Notes: a model not told the origin generated them from the letters alone. A stretch of DNA of 64,000 nucleotides from Emydura subglobosa (GCA_007922225.1 ML679956.1:13737049-13801048); one strand, 5' to 3'; counted from the stretch's first letter, positions 22,501-36,301 are shown. A program made the numbers and translations.

Positions 22501-25500
22501 AATCATCTCCCCTCCACCAAAAAACTCAAATTAAAAACCAGATGTAGACTCTTTTAGGCAAGTGTTTTTGGGTATGGTAAAACTATGTGTGGGAGCTCTT
22601 CAGCTGCCTTAGACAAGCTACAGTTTTATATCCATTCTTATGCACACTGGGAAGTTGTGATAGTAAATTCCTGACATTCATGTCTAAAAGACTGGGAAGG
22701 TATCAGGTTGTCATCCTGATCTGCTGCTGTGGGTCACCATGCCACAACTTATTGGGCTGTCATTCCCAGTTATTGCTGTGAATCATCTTACCCTAATATC
22801 AAAATTATTGTTACCAGCTTCTATTGCAGGTTGCCATGCTTCACCTCTACCTCCTCCCTTCAGCAGAAGGCTGTGGAGTAATGAGGGACAGCAGCCCAGA
22901 TGTGGCACAACCAGCAGACAGTAAGGGATCTCTTGCCTGCTATTTCTGCACTCCAGTGTTCCACAATTCTTGACATCTGGGCTGCTCTCTTCTCTCTCTG
23001 CAGCTTGGAAGAGGATATAAGTTTTGGAGCCACGTGGCCTGGCCATCCCCCCTCAGCTCCTGCTTGCTTCCAGTTTCTTTGCCTTCCTGGCAGTGCACAG
23101 ATAATGGTTTTTACAGCTCCCAGTTTCACATTTGTCAAAGGAGGAATTTTTTGTCAAAATGTGGGGCAGTGGTGAGCAGTGATCTCCCTCCCAGCCCCTT
23201 TTCTCTCCTGGGCTATTTTTTGGGTCGGGTGTGGAAACTCTCCAGAGCCTCATCCGTAGTGCTTCCCTGCTGGCTCCTCTACACCTTTCAGGTGTGGCAG
23301 AGCAGCCTAGAAAGCACCAAATGAAATCAGAGCAGTGCTTCATCTATGTGACTCCTTTCCCAGGCATGGCAGACAATGATAGACATGTGGGATCCCCTAA
23401 CCCTCAAGGCAGCCACAACTCTGACATGGGAAAAATGGACCAGGAGTCTATGGGCAGAGCAGGGAGAGGATCCAAGGACGAGAAGGATCCCAGTCAGCCA
23501 ATTCAGAGGTAAGTCCCAGGAAGTGTCTGGAGAACAGAGAGAGCAGAATTGTGTAGTCACAAATTCTCCCCAAGTTGTAAAATGGGTCTTGAGCTCTCTG
23601 GGAAAAGAAGCAGGGCTCATAAGTACACACCCCCTTCACAGTTTGGCCAGGAGGGCTCTGGAAGTGTTTCTCCTCTCCCCCCTCTCTGGGGAATGGGATC
23701 CAACCAGCCAGCACTCAGAGATTTCGTGAGAAGACTTCAGACCCTCAGCAAGGCTAGCTGCAAAAGGTGTCACCAAAGCTTCAACAGAGCTTGTACGCTC
23801 TCTAAGCGAGCTCAAAAAAAAATCAACAATAGCAAAAAAAGAAGAAAAAACAAAAGATCTAGGAGGTATGTTGACTCCTCTCTCTCCTCCGCCTCCTCAA
23901 CAGAGGATGGTGAAGTGTCTGGGGGATGGGCTCTGATTCCAATTAGGACCAGAGAAAGATTCAGCAAAGGTTTTTTCACCCTGAGAAACTGGAGGCCATG
24001 TGCAGATTCAACCTATTTTGTTCAGATTCAACCTGAACAAAATACCAAGAATAAGCCTCTGAGCAAATTTCTTCCCTCAAAATCCTCCCCTGGGGCCATG
24101 ATTCCTCTTGCATTCCTCTTTTGAGGAAGTAATCAGGCATGAATGGGGCAAGCCAGATGAGGACAAGCACATAACAGAAGTGATCTTAGGTTCTATAAGA
24201 TTCATGATCGAAAAGTTCCAATTATTGAAATACTAAAGATTGATGCTGCTGTAGCATCCCTGGCTAAATGGTCCCCAACCTTGCACCATGCCTCTAAGAG
24301 AGACTACAGAACCAGCCTTCAGACAAGGGCATTCCTTTTGGACATGATCCTCGCAGAAATACCAGCAAAGAAACAGCAAGTTCTCCAAATGAAAGCCCCA
24401 AGGGAATCCTGCTGCTCCCAAAACCTCTTTATGACAAGAAATGCATAGGTCTCTGCCTGATGCTGAAGCTTGGGGGGCAGGATTTCACATTTCCTGGAGG
24501 AATGGGTTGCTTTGATCATGGACCAGTCCGTCAAGGAGCCAATGAATCGGATATTTCCTCAAGTTACAGGTTCCACACCATCTATTTTTCATCCAGTTCC
24601 CCATCTCTAACGATCCCGTAAAGCATGGTCTAATCCAGAATGCGATTTCTCATCTGGATATGGACGCAAAAGTGTTTCCTCAGAGGAAAGATTCTCAGGG
24701 TTTTACCCCAGCTTCTTTATTATTCAGAAGTGTGTGGGGAGGAGGGTGGGAGTGGATTAAGCCATGCTATATCTCAAAAAACTCAACAAGTGGATGAGGA
24801 AAACTAAGTTCTGGATGGGGAGCCCAACCTCTACAGTGTCATCCCTGTCTCAGGGGAATTTTCTGACTTCAGTGGGTCTGGTAGATGCATACCTTCAAAT
24901 CCCAATCAGACTGTGCCATCGCAATTTCTTAAGGTTTGCCTATCGCATGAAGCAGAATCATTATTGGATGCTTCCATTTGGTTTATCCTTGATGCTGCCC
25001 TCCCACCCACCCATGGTTCTTTACAAAGATGTTAGTGGTAATCATAGCCATACTCGAGTCACAGGGGATCCACCTGTACCTTCCTGGACAACATCTTAAT
25101 CAGAACTCCATCCCCAACAACAGCGTAAAGAGCTACATACCTGACTTTGAATCTCCTTCAGATGTATGACTTTATTATCAACATCAAGAAAAGCTCATTG
25201 ATTCCACCAACCCAAATAACTCACTTGGAAGTGGACATAGGTATCTTGATAGCCAAGGTATATCCATCCCTAGAGAAATTTCTGAAGATTCACGACCTCC
25301 TTGCATTGTTTTTGAACTGCAAGAGGCCAACTATTGCACTGAGCCTTCAATTGCTAGGCCTCCTGGTATTGTGCGTAGGGATCACTCCATGGGTGTAATC
25401 ACACATCAGACACTTTCTGGGCTTCATTTTAAACGTATGAGACTGCTCCCTGATCAAGTGAGGGTTCCAGTGCAGATGATCAGCTCCTTAAAAGGGTGGT

Positions 25501-26813
25501 CAACCCAGGACAATGTCCACAAGGGCATGCACATATGCCTTCCTGAACCCCTGATCCTCACAACCGAGGCCAGCCTGGAGGGGCTAGAGGTCTTGAGGTA
25601 TAGGGGTCTGGAGCTATTTGGGATTTAGGGTCCCAAACAGCTCAAGACATCTGGAACCTGGAGTAAAGGCCCTTACAGCATCAACCTTGTAAACTAAGAT
25701 CAGTGAAGCTGGCACAATGAAGGTTCCAGTCCAGCCTAAAGGGAATGTTCTGATTCAGTCAAACAACGTGACCCTGGTTGCATATGTGACCAACCAACAG
25801 GGACAAGAAGCCCAGCACTACATACCGAAGCAATGGAAATCATGGAGTGAGGAGAGCATTCTCTCCTCTCCATCAGGGCAGTTAACATGAAGGGAGTCCT
25901 GAAACAGAAGGCGGACTGGCTCAGCAGGATCAAGGTGAACAGCCCCAAGTGGTACCTGAATCAGGAAGTCTTCAAGTTAATCATCCAGGCCTTCAGCCTT
26001 CCCTCAAGCGACTGATTCACGTGCGACATAAATGCAAAGAGACTAAAGTACTTCACCAGGGAAGTGTAGATCCCAGATCCATGGGGACACATGCCCTGTC
26101 ACACAGATGGTCACAGGATCTCCTCAGTGCATTTTCACCCTTCCCATTATCTGGGAATGTGATCCAGAAAATAAAACGAGAGCAGGCAACAGTAATATTG
26201 GTAACCCCAGATTGGCCAAGGAGACCCTGGTTTTTGGAACTGATAGAGCTGAAATTGGGACCACTGCTACAGCTGCCAAAGAGACAGGACTTCCTCTCAC
26301 AAGGTGCCTCTGCCCCACCTGAATCTGAACTGGCTGCATCTAACAGCCTAGCTATTGAAAGACATGCAATAGTGTCATTGGGTGTGTCGTCCAAAGTCAT
26401 CATCTAGAAGAGTATCGACACTTAAAGCATATTCTTGGACCAGATTTAGTTGCTGGCACCAGGAATATGAACTAAATCCTAGAAATCCAGGAATTCTGGG
26501 CTTTCTTGAATTTTCTTAAAGAAGGGGTTGACAAAGGTCTCTAATCCAGCATCATTGTGCATCAGGTAGCATGATTTTTGCAGGGTCTGTGGGTTCTCTG
26601 ACAGAGAACACCCTGGTACCCAAATTCCCTAGTGCAGTTTGATTAGCCAAGCCAGCAATTAGACCTCTTTTTTTCCCAAGTGGTACTGAGCATCATGACA
26701 AACTATCCCTTTGAACTACTGACATCCATCATCAGCATTTTCTTTGTCCATCAAAACTTGCTTTCTGGTAGCCACTGCAAGTGTCAGAGTTGGCGGCATG
26801 CTCTATTTAGGAA

Positions 26814-26951
26814 TTCCAGAGGGGTAGCTGTGTTAGTCTTTATTTAGCAAAACAGCGAGAGTTCTGTGGCACCTTAAAGAGTTCTGTGGCACCTAACAAA
26901 TTTATTTGGGCATAAGCTTTTGTGGGCAGAAACCCACTTCGTCAGATGAAA
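26814..26951 (+). mobile_element. Short interspersed repeat inserted in DIRS A recombinase
   Basis: 138-bp element with GAGGGGTAGCTGTGTTAGTC near its start and AAACCCACTTCGTCAG near its end. It is flanked by an exact 10-bp duplication TATTTAGGAA (26804-26813 and 26952-26961). It interrupts the tyrosine recombinase reading frame just after the conserved Arg-containing motif. It is the same family as the inverted copy at 11757-11960. A local duplication of GAGTTCTGTGGCACCT lies inside it. Confidence 0.85.
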
Positions 26952-27699
26952 TATTTAGGAAGTGTATTGTGTGGTTCATGAGGACAAGATGGTGCTTAGA
27001 ACTTAAGGATTGTTTATTCCAAAGGTGAACTCTTTTACCTGTTTTCCAAGGAAAGGAGGGTTCTACCTTCATTTTGTCCAAGGCAACAGCATCCTACGGA
27101 GGGGAGATGGAACATCTTAGATGTCAGAAGGGCTTTGAAAATTTACCTCAAACATACAGAAAGAGCTAATGCACCCACAGCAGCAATTTGTAAGATGGCA
27201 ACCTGGACAAATGCTACCACCTTTATAAAGCACTACAGGGTGGACTTAGTGTCCTGTGCAGAGTCATCCTTTAGTGGGAAGGTGCTACAGGCGTTTGCCT
27301 GGAAATGATTTTGCACTTTGAGAAAATATTATAAATGAAGAGGGATGCCGTTTTTTCCTTTTTCTGACCTTTCCTGTAATCCTCCCTACATCTGTTCACT
27401 GCTTGTTACTTCTCAGACATCAAGAATTGTGGGAGACACTGGCCTGCAAAATGGAATTTCTTACCAATAATTTCCTTTTTGCTAGCAGCATCTCCCACAA
27501 TTCTACCTACCCAAGAAGGACACGTATAGACATCTACCTCCCAAGAACGTCTACATGTGTCAACGGCTCATGTGTCAAGGATCAGATATTAAGTGGAATT
27601 TTTACCATATGGCCGTCTACCTTGGTCTAATATAAATAGCCTTTTCATTATCTCTGGAATATTTGTTGTTAATGATGTTATGCAAGTTTTACAGCCTGG

Positions 27700-28410
27700 G
27701 AATAACTCCTCTAGAAGCTGGAGCATCAGAACGTTTGTAGAAGTGGGGGGGGCCACTGGTGCCAGAACTGTGGTCCCACCCCCTGTTCCTCCTTTTCCCT
27801 CTGAGGGCCCACTCCCTGGCCAGGCCGGAAGCCGGAACTAGACAGTCATAAGAGTCGCCCAGGGAGCCTGGGCCACTGTCGTGAATCCTGGACTCCCCAC
27901 CCGCCCTGGGTGGAGGGCCAGAGTGCTCGAAAGCAGCCTTCAGCCTGTGTCCCCTCCTGCTTGGGGCACACCACTCAGGGCAGATGGAGGGTCCAGGGCT
28001 CCCCACAGTGGCCCAGCCTCTCTGAGCATTCTTATGACTGCCCGGCTCCAACTTCCAGCCTGGCCATGGGGCAGGGCCTTGTGGGGGAAAGAGGAGGAGC
28101 AGTGGTCAGGACCGCATAGCAAGGGGCGGGCTAAGGCTCACCTCAACCCACCCACCAGGAAGAGTCTGGGGCTGCTTGCAGGGACTGCACTTCGTGGTGT
28201 GGGAGGTGATCCCTCCACCCCCCACTGTGAAGCGCAGCCCCTGCCACACCTGCCCAAAGCTACTACGCCCATGTCAAAAAGTGGACAGGCATGACCCGCT
28301 CACTTTTAAGGAGGGAGGTTTTGGCCCCACTGATGCGCCGCCTGCCCCCTCCCACCCCCCCCCCCACCCCCCGGTTCTAGTGCCCCTGACAGGAGGCAAG
28401 CAGGAACTAT
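27700..28410. repeat. G+C-rich insertion near the right end of DIRS A
   Basis: About 700 bp of strongly G+C- and C-rich sequence sits between the recombinase/hairpin part and the right terminal repeat, unlike anything else in the element. Its edges show weak inverted similarity (GGGGGCCACTGGTGCC near 27750 and TTGGCCCCACTGATGC near 28320), suggesting an inserted element. I cannot name it. Overlapping open frames here reflect composition. Confidence 0.4.
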
Positions 28411-28899
28411 AGGGGCATGGCCAGACATGCGGCTCCAAAACTCCGATCTGCCTCCATAAGCTGAAGAGAGGAGAGAGCCCAGATGTCAAGAATTGTGGGA
28501 GATGCTATTAGCAGAAAGAAAACTATCAGTAAAAAAATTTCCATTCTTTTTACCTCATCATCCCCTCGGTCTCCATTTTGTGAGGCCGGAAGGTTTCTCA
28601 ATGTGCACCAGTCAAAAGATAACCTGATACCACTACCAAAGATAAATGTGACCGTTTTCCTTGATGATCAAGGACTAGTTTCTAACTGGGGAAGAATTTC
28701 ACCTGAAATAGTGGTCTCTCTATATGGGCCCTTTATACGCAGGCATCATCTCAACCTCTTCTCCAGGCATGCAAATTCTCGGGGGGGAATCAGGACAACA
28801 AAAATAGGTAAATACAAACTGTCATCTGACACCCAATGTGCTTCTGCATGCTTTCACAAGCAATGCTAGCATGGGTTGACAATGTTGCAAGTACAGCCC

Positions 28900-31800
28900 C
28901 TCTCAACCTAAAAAATAAAATCGCATAGCCTAAGGCTAGCTATTCCCCGGTGGGTGTAATAGGAATTCAGATCTGTTTCATGCATGCTCTTTTGTGGAAC
29001 TTTGATCCTTGGGGTCAGATGATCAAATAAATCAGTTCCTATCTATCTTATTGGTACATTGGAAACTTAATGAAAACCTGAGACTATTCAGAGTCATCAG
29101 AAGAGTCAACTTAGAATTCTGGCTCCTGCCAGACACTACAGAAAGGAATACTGGTCATGTGGCAGGTTGAAGCAATCCAGGAAGTACAACAGGAAAATAC
29201 CTTTTTGCATATGATAGTTAGAACAAGTGCAGAGCCAGTAACTGCCTTAGAACTATTTGCGTGTCTCCCAGCCAGGCTCCCGATTTGTGCCAGGTTCTTT
29301 AAATTTGGGAGCAAAGAGCTACCTGTAACTTTGATCAGTAAGGTCATTGTCCAAAGCGGGTAACTTTTGGAGCTGTGCAAGAATTTTAGGAACAACTTTG
29401 TTCCATTCCCTGTTTCAGTAACCCACACAGAGGCGATAACATGAATGAAATTATCCTCCATCTGTTTTAGATTGGAGAATTACAACCTGCTCCCCATCTT
29501 GTTTCTAGCCTCAGAGAATCGAGGACAAGCAAAGCAGGGCCCTGTCCGAAACATATAAATAAGTTCCTAAAGGAGGCTTGTCTTCAAAGTATTCCCATTT
29601 TACAATCCCCAGATAATTATGTTTTGCAGGTAAATGGCAGCCTTTTTGTTTTCCCATCTTTGATCTTCACCATTTGATCTTACCTGCACTCTCTCTGGAT
29701 CTCTCATTGGGATCATGGTAGCAATAATGTTGGCTTTAGGGAAGAAGGAAGTTCACTTATGACTTCTCGGGACAGTTTTTCTGATCAGTGTTCTGTACAG
29801 TAGTCACAGAATGATACAGTTTCTGGAGCATCTTAGATTCAGAACATACATTCACATGTGGTACCGGGGAAATCAATCATAAGCCTGGGTTGAGGATGAA
29901 TACTATCAATTATATGGTCTCCCTTCAGAAGATGAAGATGGCTGTAGTGGAAAGTAATTGGTGCTACACAAACAAAAATCCAATTCTTATTGGAGCCTGT
30001 GGGAAATTCTAATCTCATAAATGAATATGCTTCAGTGATCCAGAGTCAATATAATACCTATCCATTAATTCCAGGTATCCTCTCTGTATCTGACTGTCTT
30101 AACCATTGGCAGAAATCTAGCTCTGATTGCATTTCCCAGTTGGGAAAACAAATAATACACAAAGAATCAAATTTTTTTTAAGGGACCTTCCCAGTTCAGT
30201 TCAGGGAATGGGTACCAGAAAGAGAACGCCACATCCAATAGCTGGAACGTAATGATTCATTGAGGTCTCAGAGTAGTGCTCCTTCCATGGATAATAGAAT
30301 TGTTCTTGTCACGATACTCTGTCTGATAGGGTTGTTATAACTCAGAACAATACAAACAGCCCTATTCCCGCTATTACATTCTCCTGTTCTGGGTGAAGCA
30401 AAATTTCCTATCTCTATGTGCACTGCTCACTAAGGAAGAAAGGAACACCAAGACTAACATGGCAGAAGTTTGAATAGTAGAATGGAACCTTCACCCGTAA
30501 GTATTCTCACTCATCATAAGTCAACTTAGTGGGCTGGCGTTCGACCTCTTTACATCTGGAAAAAATAAATAACGTGCCTTTGAGAGCCTTTGTGTCAGGA
30601 CCCAGAATGTGAGGGGATGAATGACCTCTCTTAAAGCTGAGGAAGGTCCCTGCTCTTTCTTCCCAGCTTTTTCACTGCTCTCCAGGACAGTACAAAATCT
30701 AAGAACTGGATAGAAGCAGTGATATTATTTATGCCTTTCTTGTTGTAGGGGGCTATGGCTCAGAGGCCTAATCAACCTAACCTTGTATCTTCAGATATCT
30801 CTTTCTTTCATTGAAAATCTGTTATTGAAAAACCAATCTTCCATCTGGGACCAGACAGGCTTTTAATGAATATTTGGATGAAGTAATTATTTCTCTCGTG
30901 GATCCTAAAAGAGAAGTCAACAAATGGAACTTATTCTGCTGGCTAGCTCAAAGGTCGTAGTTTGACTACGATGTTAACCAATGTACATAACCTTGAGTTC
31001 CTTCAGGAGGATTTTATTATGGGTATATGAGCATCCAAGCAAAAGGATAAAGTCTCTGTAGTATAATGTTCTCAGCATGGAGAAGAAAGTTTTGTAAAAA
31101 TCCCATCTTTAAATGCTTCTTTAAAGCATCAGCCTTATTCCACCCCTCGCAAGGCTTTATAGCGTGACCTGGTAATCTCATTTTGCACCTTCAGCACTAC
31201 CCAGATTGAACCCCTGCAGTAGGTTTCCTTATCCTTCCTATCCATCAGAATGTTTGTCCATATGTGCAACCTCCAGTCAGATGAGGGTTATTTTACTTTG
31301 AAGTTGGTCATGCAACCGTAGCCAGTGCCATGTCCTTTCTTTTGAAAGACATTTCATCCATGCTGTGGTGTTCCTGGTGTTATGTTAAATCCTTGGAAAG
31401 TAATTGTATTCAGAGAGGAAATTAGAATGGAACACAGAGAGATGCAAACCCATGAAGAGTCTTTATTGAACTACACTAAAACCAGCCAGGACTGGCTAAG
31501 TTATCCCCTAATAGTCTAACTCTATTGTTATGGGAACAAGCTAAGCTCTGTTGCTATGGCAATAAGGCAAGACACAAAATACACAACACCGGGGAAGATA
31601 TAGGTTTTTATTTATATATATATATATATTTATATATAATCTACCTCGTTTTGGATGTCCACATTTAAAGGATGATCCTGCTTCCCACCCTAGAGGTACA
31701 TTGTTATGAAAATACCATTGTAATGGGTCTGCAAACCTTAACCCAAAGAAGAGGAAAATGTATCTGTGCTTATCAGAAAATTTCCTTTCTTAGAGTAATA

Positions 31801-32145
31801 AGGTCCACAGATGTGGACCACATGGGAGACAAAAGGATTACCTACATTAGAGTTGGAAACTGGCATCCAGGGATTTGGGTTCATCATTGTTAAGTGTAAT
31901 TTGCCGTGCTCTTTAGTAGGAGAAAGCATGCTGCTGCCTCAAAATATATTAAGCACAATCTGTTTAAATTATCCTGGCTGTGGAAGTTATCTCAATTGGA
32001 TGGAACTTTGGGGAGATGGAGCATCCCCCTGCTGCCAGTGACTGGCAGTTTCAGTTTTGCTCTCAAACTGCAAATACACTGACAAACCCATTGTAATGGA
32101 TCAGTCTGCCTTATTATTCAAAGAGAGGAAAATTTCAGGTAAGTA
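28900..32145 (+). mobile_element. DIRS-like element E (heavily decayed)
   Basis: An RNase H-like stretch, VSDCLNHWQKSSSDCISQLG at about 30076, parallels the equivalent region of DIRS B. Recombinase-like text follows at about 31.1-31.4 kb, and a terminal hairpin pairs 31777-31830 with 32090-32145 (GAAAATTTCCTTTCTTAGAG against its approximate complement), as at the right ends of copies B and C. No left terminus is clear, and the segment 28.52-28.9 kb between A and E is unassigned. Orientation matches the host gene. Confidence 0.5.
31606..31640. repeat. (AT)n-rich simple repeat
   Basis: An alternating TATATA run with TTTAT interruptions. It is a simple low-complexity tract inside the DIRS E region. 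Confidence 0.85.
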
Positions 32146-32811
32146 TGGATACGTTTTCCTATTCCTTTAACTATAACCAAGAAAGAAAGCAACAAACATT
32201 TTGCTGCACTGGCTGAAAATATTCATACTTTTGAAAAAATATACTGTTGAACAGTGTTTAACATATGTATTTGGAATCATTTGTGAGGTAGAACACTTAA
32301 TTGGGCATCCAGGAGCATTTTCCCTTGGAAATATTTTTTTTAAAACTTCCTTTTATTGTAATTGGTTCATTAGAATATCATAAAATTTGCTCTTCAAAAA
32401 CAACTTTAAAAGCCCCAGGGATTTCATCTCTGGAAGAGAAGATATAGCAGTATGTAGAAAAGGGGTTAACTCAAGTAGACAACACAGTCATCCTAACCTT
32501 CTTTTCAGTTTAATGGCAGACTTTTAAACAAGTGGCTCACAGGTGCTCTCTCCACCTACTCACTGAATTTGACTTTTGGTTACATAGTTGCTGTCATCTT
32601 CTCCATGCTTTGATATAGGCAAGTTGAGATCTTTTTTCTCTAAAGCAATACTGGGAGATTGCTTTTCGGCTGCTTACATTTAGAGTGAATATTTAAGTTT
32701 TGCTTTAATTATTGAAGACATTATCTAGTGTTATATAGTTAATATATGACAAGAAGAGTTAGAGAAGCATTTGTCTTATTTTGTTAAACATATTTTTCTT
32801 TTATTATTTAG
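32146..32811. other. End of intron 5, nothing recognised
   Basis: AT-rich intronic sequence between the DIRS E hairpin and exon 6. The last 20 bases are T-rich and form the polypyrimidine tract of the exon 6 acceptor. Confidence 0.6.
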
Positions 32812-32927
32812 CAATGATTCTAAATATATAGAATTTGTCAGCAGTGAACTTCAGTTGGGATTGCAACTGCCTTCCCTGCAAATAAATGCCTACCAGGAAG
32901 ACACAGTACAGAAACCTTGGATCAATG
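32812..32927 (+). CDS. TOPAZ1: TOPAZ1-like exon 6
   Basis: 116-nt exon after the strong acceptor TTTTCTTTTATTATTTAG. Reading requires two bases from the previous exon, exactly what exon 5 supplies. It encodes NDSKYIEFVSSELQLGLQL, then a segment ending QKPWIN, and leaves one base before a GTATTG donor. In the other two phases it contains stops. No motif is assignable, but the frame and phase match are exact at both ends. Confidence 0.82.
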
Positions 32928-33699
32928 GTATTGTATTCTGAACTAGTAAAATACTTGAAATATGTTTTGCATATGTGTTCAATGTATTTCATATAAACTT
33001 TTAAGAGTTAATCTAAACTCTCAATACTGGTTGTTACTTAGTTTGTGCACATACAAGTGAAAATGCAAGTTCTTTGAAGATAGTGTCTGCAGATCCCTAT
33101 TCTGGGCTGTCTAGAACATGTTTGGTTGGAATCTTCTTGAAAATCAGTGCTTATTCTGATTGTGCAGACTGAAGAAACTGACTGAAGAAACTTCAAGAAA
33201 CTGAAAATTCAGGCTTACTGCTTTAAAGAAGAACACAGCCCTGTCCTTTCTGCTGTTCCTCTTTTTCCACTGGCAGCTTGGGTCTAGGAATCTGAGATCC
33301 CTCTCTGAGGGGGTGCTGATGTAGCCACAACATTAACTACTTTCATAGAAGGATCCTACCCAACAGTATCATGGGAATACCCATGTTAATCTAAGTATTT
33401 ATATTATCCCACCATCCTAGTATCTGAGCACCATACAAGAGTGTAAATTTGCAAAGGCATTATATTTGAACTATATTTAGTTGTACTCATTCTTTTTCAT
33501 TCACTAAGTCTCGTTATTATAGAAAAGACTTCTTATACTTTTTCCCCAAGTGATAACTGTGATGTTTGACCTAGAGCAAGTGCATAATTTTACTTAGCAT
33601 TATAAGGCAGGTATATATCTCTGTAGGACCTTTATTTACAAGCAAGTATTCCATTTTATTCTCAGTGCAATAGCTATTTTGGGAACCAATATTTTTACT

Positions 33700-36301
33700 A
33701 TCCTTTGCTTAAATACGTTTTTGTAAATGTAGGCTTCCTGAACTCTGGGATTTATCAGTTGAGTGCCTGGCTGGTTAAAGTCCCCGGCTCCCTTAGCTGG
33801 TATCCATCTATGTGCTGTTCTCCTTCTCATTACCCGTGCCCAGCCCTGGCTATATTGGGTCCCTTGGGGAGTCAGTCAGTATGCCAGAAAACCAGCTGTC
33901 CAGAAGATTTCCATTTCAGGGTCGTGATCACTGAGGCACTGGATACAACAAGCTCTGGTACAGACTCCCCAACAAACTACAGCAGAGGAAGAGTAGGAGC
34001 TCAGGGGAGGAGAAACTGTCCCCAGAGTACCCTTCATAGATAAACTTAATGTCTTTCAGATCCCAAGGAATTGGTTGTTGGATACTCGACATTCCCCTCC
34101 TTTGTCCAGGAGAGGTAGCACAAACTGCTAGACATTATTCAGCCCTCCTAATTGGGTAAAATAGTCTTGCCTATTAATGAAGGGCTCCTAGAGCCTGAAA
34201 AAATCATTTGGAACACTCCCATATCCATCTCCGCTACCTCAATGCATAAAGATAGAAAGTAGCAAGTATTAGCAAAGAGTTTCCAGCATCCTGCTCCGGG
34301 ATCTTTGCTCATCCAAGCTCACAAGAATTATCTAAACAGCAAATTTGAGTGACCTTGGGAGAAAAGGATGCAAAGAAACTGGACCTCTATGGATACAAAG
34401 TGTAGTCGTCAATGAGTTCATAATCTAAATTTGCCAACTAACAGGCACTTCTTGCTAATAAGATTCTTGCCTTTGGCACTGATAGATGATGGACAAACTT
34501 CTTAATGACTATCAGGAGGAACTAAAATTCATCCTGATTGAAGGATAGCTCACCTCCAGAGCAGTGCTGCAGGCAATACTGGACCCATAAGACAAAGCAG
34601 CGGAAGCTCTGGCATCTGCGGTCACAATGAGATGCTCCTCTTGACTGCACATCAGGCATTCTCTGAGAGGTTCAGATCACAGTTGACCTGTTACAATTGA
34701 ATGACCTATTCAACACTGGTCAACAAGAAATTGACTCCATATTACAACAAGAAGCAGTAGAGGAGGTTCCTCAAGATTCCAGAGGGAATGATTTCTACTC
34801 TCATTACTTCTTGATCCCAAAGAAAGGTAGGGGAGACCCATCCTTGATGTCCAGCTCAATCCCTTCATTTGATGTTTCAAGTTCAGGATGGTCACTCTAG
34901 CCTCCTCCATCATCACTTTGGAACCTGTGAACTTGTTCATGGCTTTTGACCTGTGGGACCTTGTTTCCACATCTCAATTTTCGTGGCACATGAGAAATTC
35001 CTGCGGTTCATAATTGGAATATCTCATTATCTGTACAAGGCAAGGTCCTGTCTTTTGGTCTTTTTATGGCCCAGAGGGTCTTTATCAAGGCCCTTGTTGT
35101 AATGGCAGCACATTTAAGGAGACAAGGAGCCCAGGTATACCTGTACCTGGACAACTGGCTGATATGAGACTGTTCTTCATAATAAGTCAAGGACTGTATT
35201 CAAAAGACCTTAGAGCCCTTCATCTTCCAGGGTCTCAAGGTGAACAAGAACAAATCAACACTGACATAGAGCATAGAATTAATAGGAACATGTTAAATTG
35301 CAAGTTATGAAAACATACCTGCCTCAACAAACATTTCAAACAATGATACACATATAACAACTGCACATGCAACTGTTAATGCAAGTGAAAACGTGCCTGA
35401 AACTTCTGGGGTACATTTTGGCATGCATGTACATCTCTCAGCATGCCAGACTTCACTTTTGTTCACTCCAAAAGTGGCTGAGATCAATGTATCAACCCAA
35501 CAGTATGGACAAGTGAATTCTGCTTTCGAGAGAAATCCTGTCATCATTAGACTGGTGGATACAATTGGACAGTGTACGCTCAGAAGTTCCATTTTGCACA
35601 TCCTCCCTTTCAGATATCCTGATCATGGGCACCTTCACCCAAGGGTGGAGTACATACCAGGACCAACTCCAGATCATTGGGAAGTGATCAGCTCTTGACA
35701 TATCCCTTCATATCAGTGTGCTGGAACTCTGAGCTATTTGTTTGGTCTACAAGACTTTCCTATCTCTCCTTTAGGGTTTCACCAGGCTGGTGCCCTCAGG
35801 CAGTATTACAGTGATACACTACATCAGCAGTCAAACTGGGACCTGATCATCTCTCCTGTGCCAAAAAGCCATGAATCTGTGGTCATGGGTCATTAGACAC
35901 CAGGTAATTCTGGTAGTTCTATATCTCCCAGACTCTCAGAACACAGTGGCACATTGTCTTACCAGAAATCTCTCTGAGAGTCACAAGTTTTTCCTCAGTC
36001 TTCCAGACAGTCTTCCACAGATGGGGATATCTGACAGTAGACACATTTGCAATGTGCCACAATAAGAAGCGCACCAGAGGTTCTGCTCCAGGGGACATAG
36101 GGTCCCGGGAACAGTCACTAATGTTTTCCTCATCCTTTGGATTGCAGACCTCGTGCATTTTTCCTCAAAAATCCATGATACCCAGGGACCTGCAGAATCT
36201 CAGACAAAACTCAGGGACTATCATTCTTATAGCCCCGTTTGGGCCAGACAATTCTGGTATTGAGACCTGATGAGACTATCTGATCACCTTACGGAGTCTG
36301 A
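33700..36301 (+). mobile_element. DIRS-like element B, left part
   Basis: Reverse transcriptase is visible as EEVPQDSRGNDFYSHYFLIP at about 34757, then at 35042-35163 as a frame with LSFGLFMAQ and the catalytic-site motif YLDN, where the usual second Asp is Asn. RNase H-like sequence LYLPDSQNTVAHCLTRNLSE lies at about 35922. The left terminus is not evident, and Gag-like text may begin near 33.75 kb. At about 36.3 kb the element is cut by a CR1 and resumes at about 40.01 kb. Stops and frameshifts are frequent. Confidence 0.75.

Larger units (their letters stand above)
22941..28516 (+). mobile_element. DIRS-like tyrosine-recombinase retrotransposon A (decayed)
   Basis: About 5.6 kb bounded by inverted terminal repeats: 22957-23050 pairs with 28412-28502, including CCACAATTCTTGACATCTGG against its complement. 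The internal order fits DIRS: a Lys-rich Gag-like stretch (about 23.55-23.95 kb, with a KKRRKNKRSRR run), reverse transcriptase with DAYLQIPIR at 24884 and LPFGLS at 24971, connection/RNase H-like sequence to about 26.4 kb, and a tyrosine recombinase remnant with VATASVRVGGM at about 26768 and ATWTNATTFIKHYRVD at about 27200. A hairpin at 27417-27505 (AGAATTGTGGGAGA against TCTCCCACAATTCT) may be part of the terminal or internal complementary region. Frameshifts, stops and an insertion within the recombinase make it inactive. Confidence 0.8.

Noticed and set aside
23549..24124. Lys/Arg-rich 191-codon open frame as a nuclear protein gene
   Set aside because: Position within DIRS A terminal repeats and before the reverse transcriptase fits a decayed Gag-like region.
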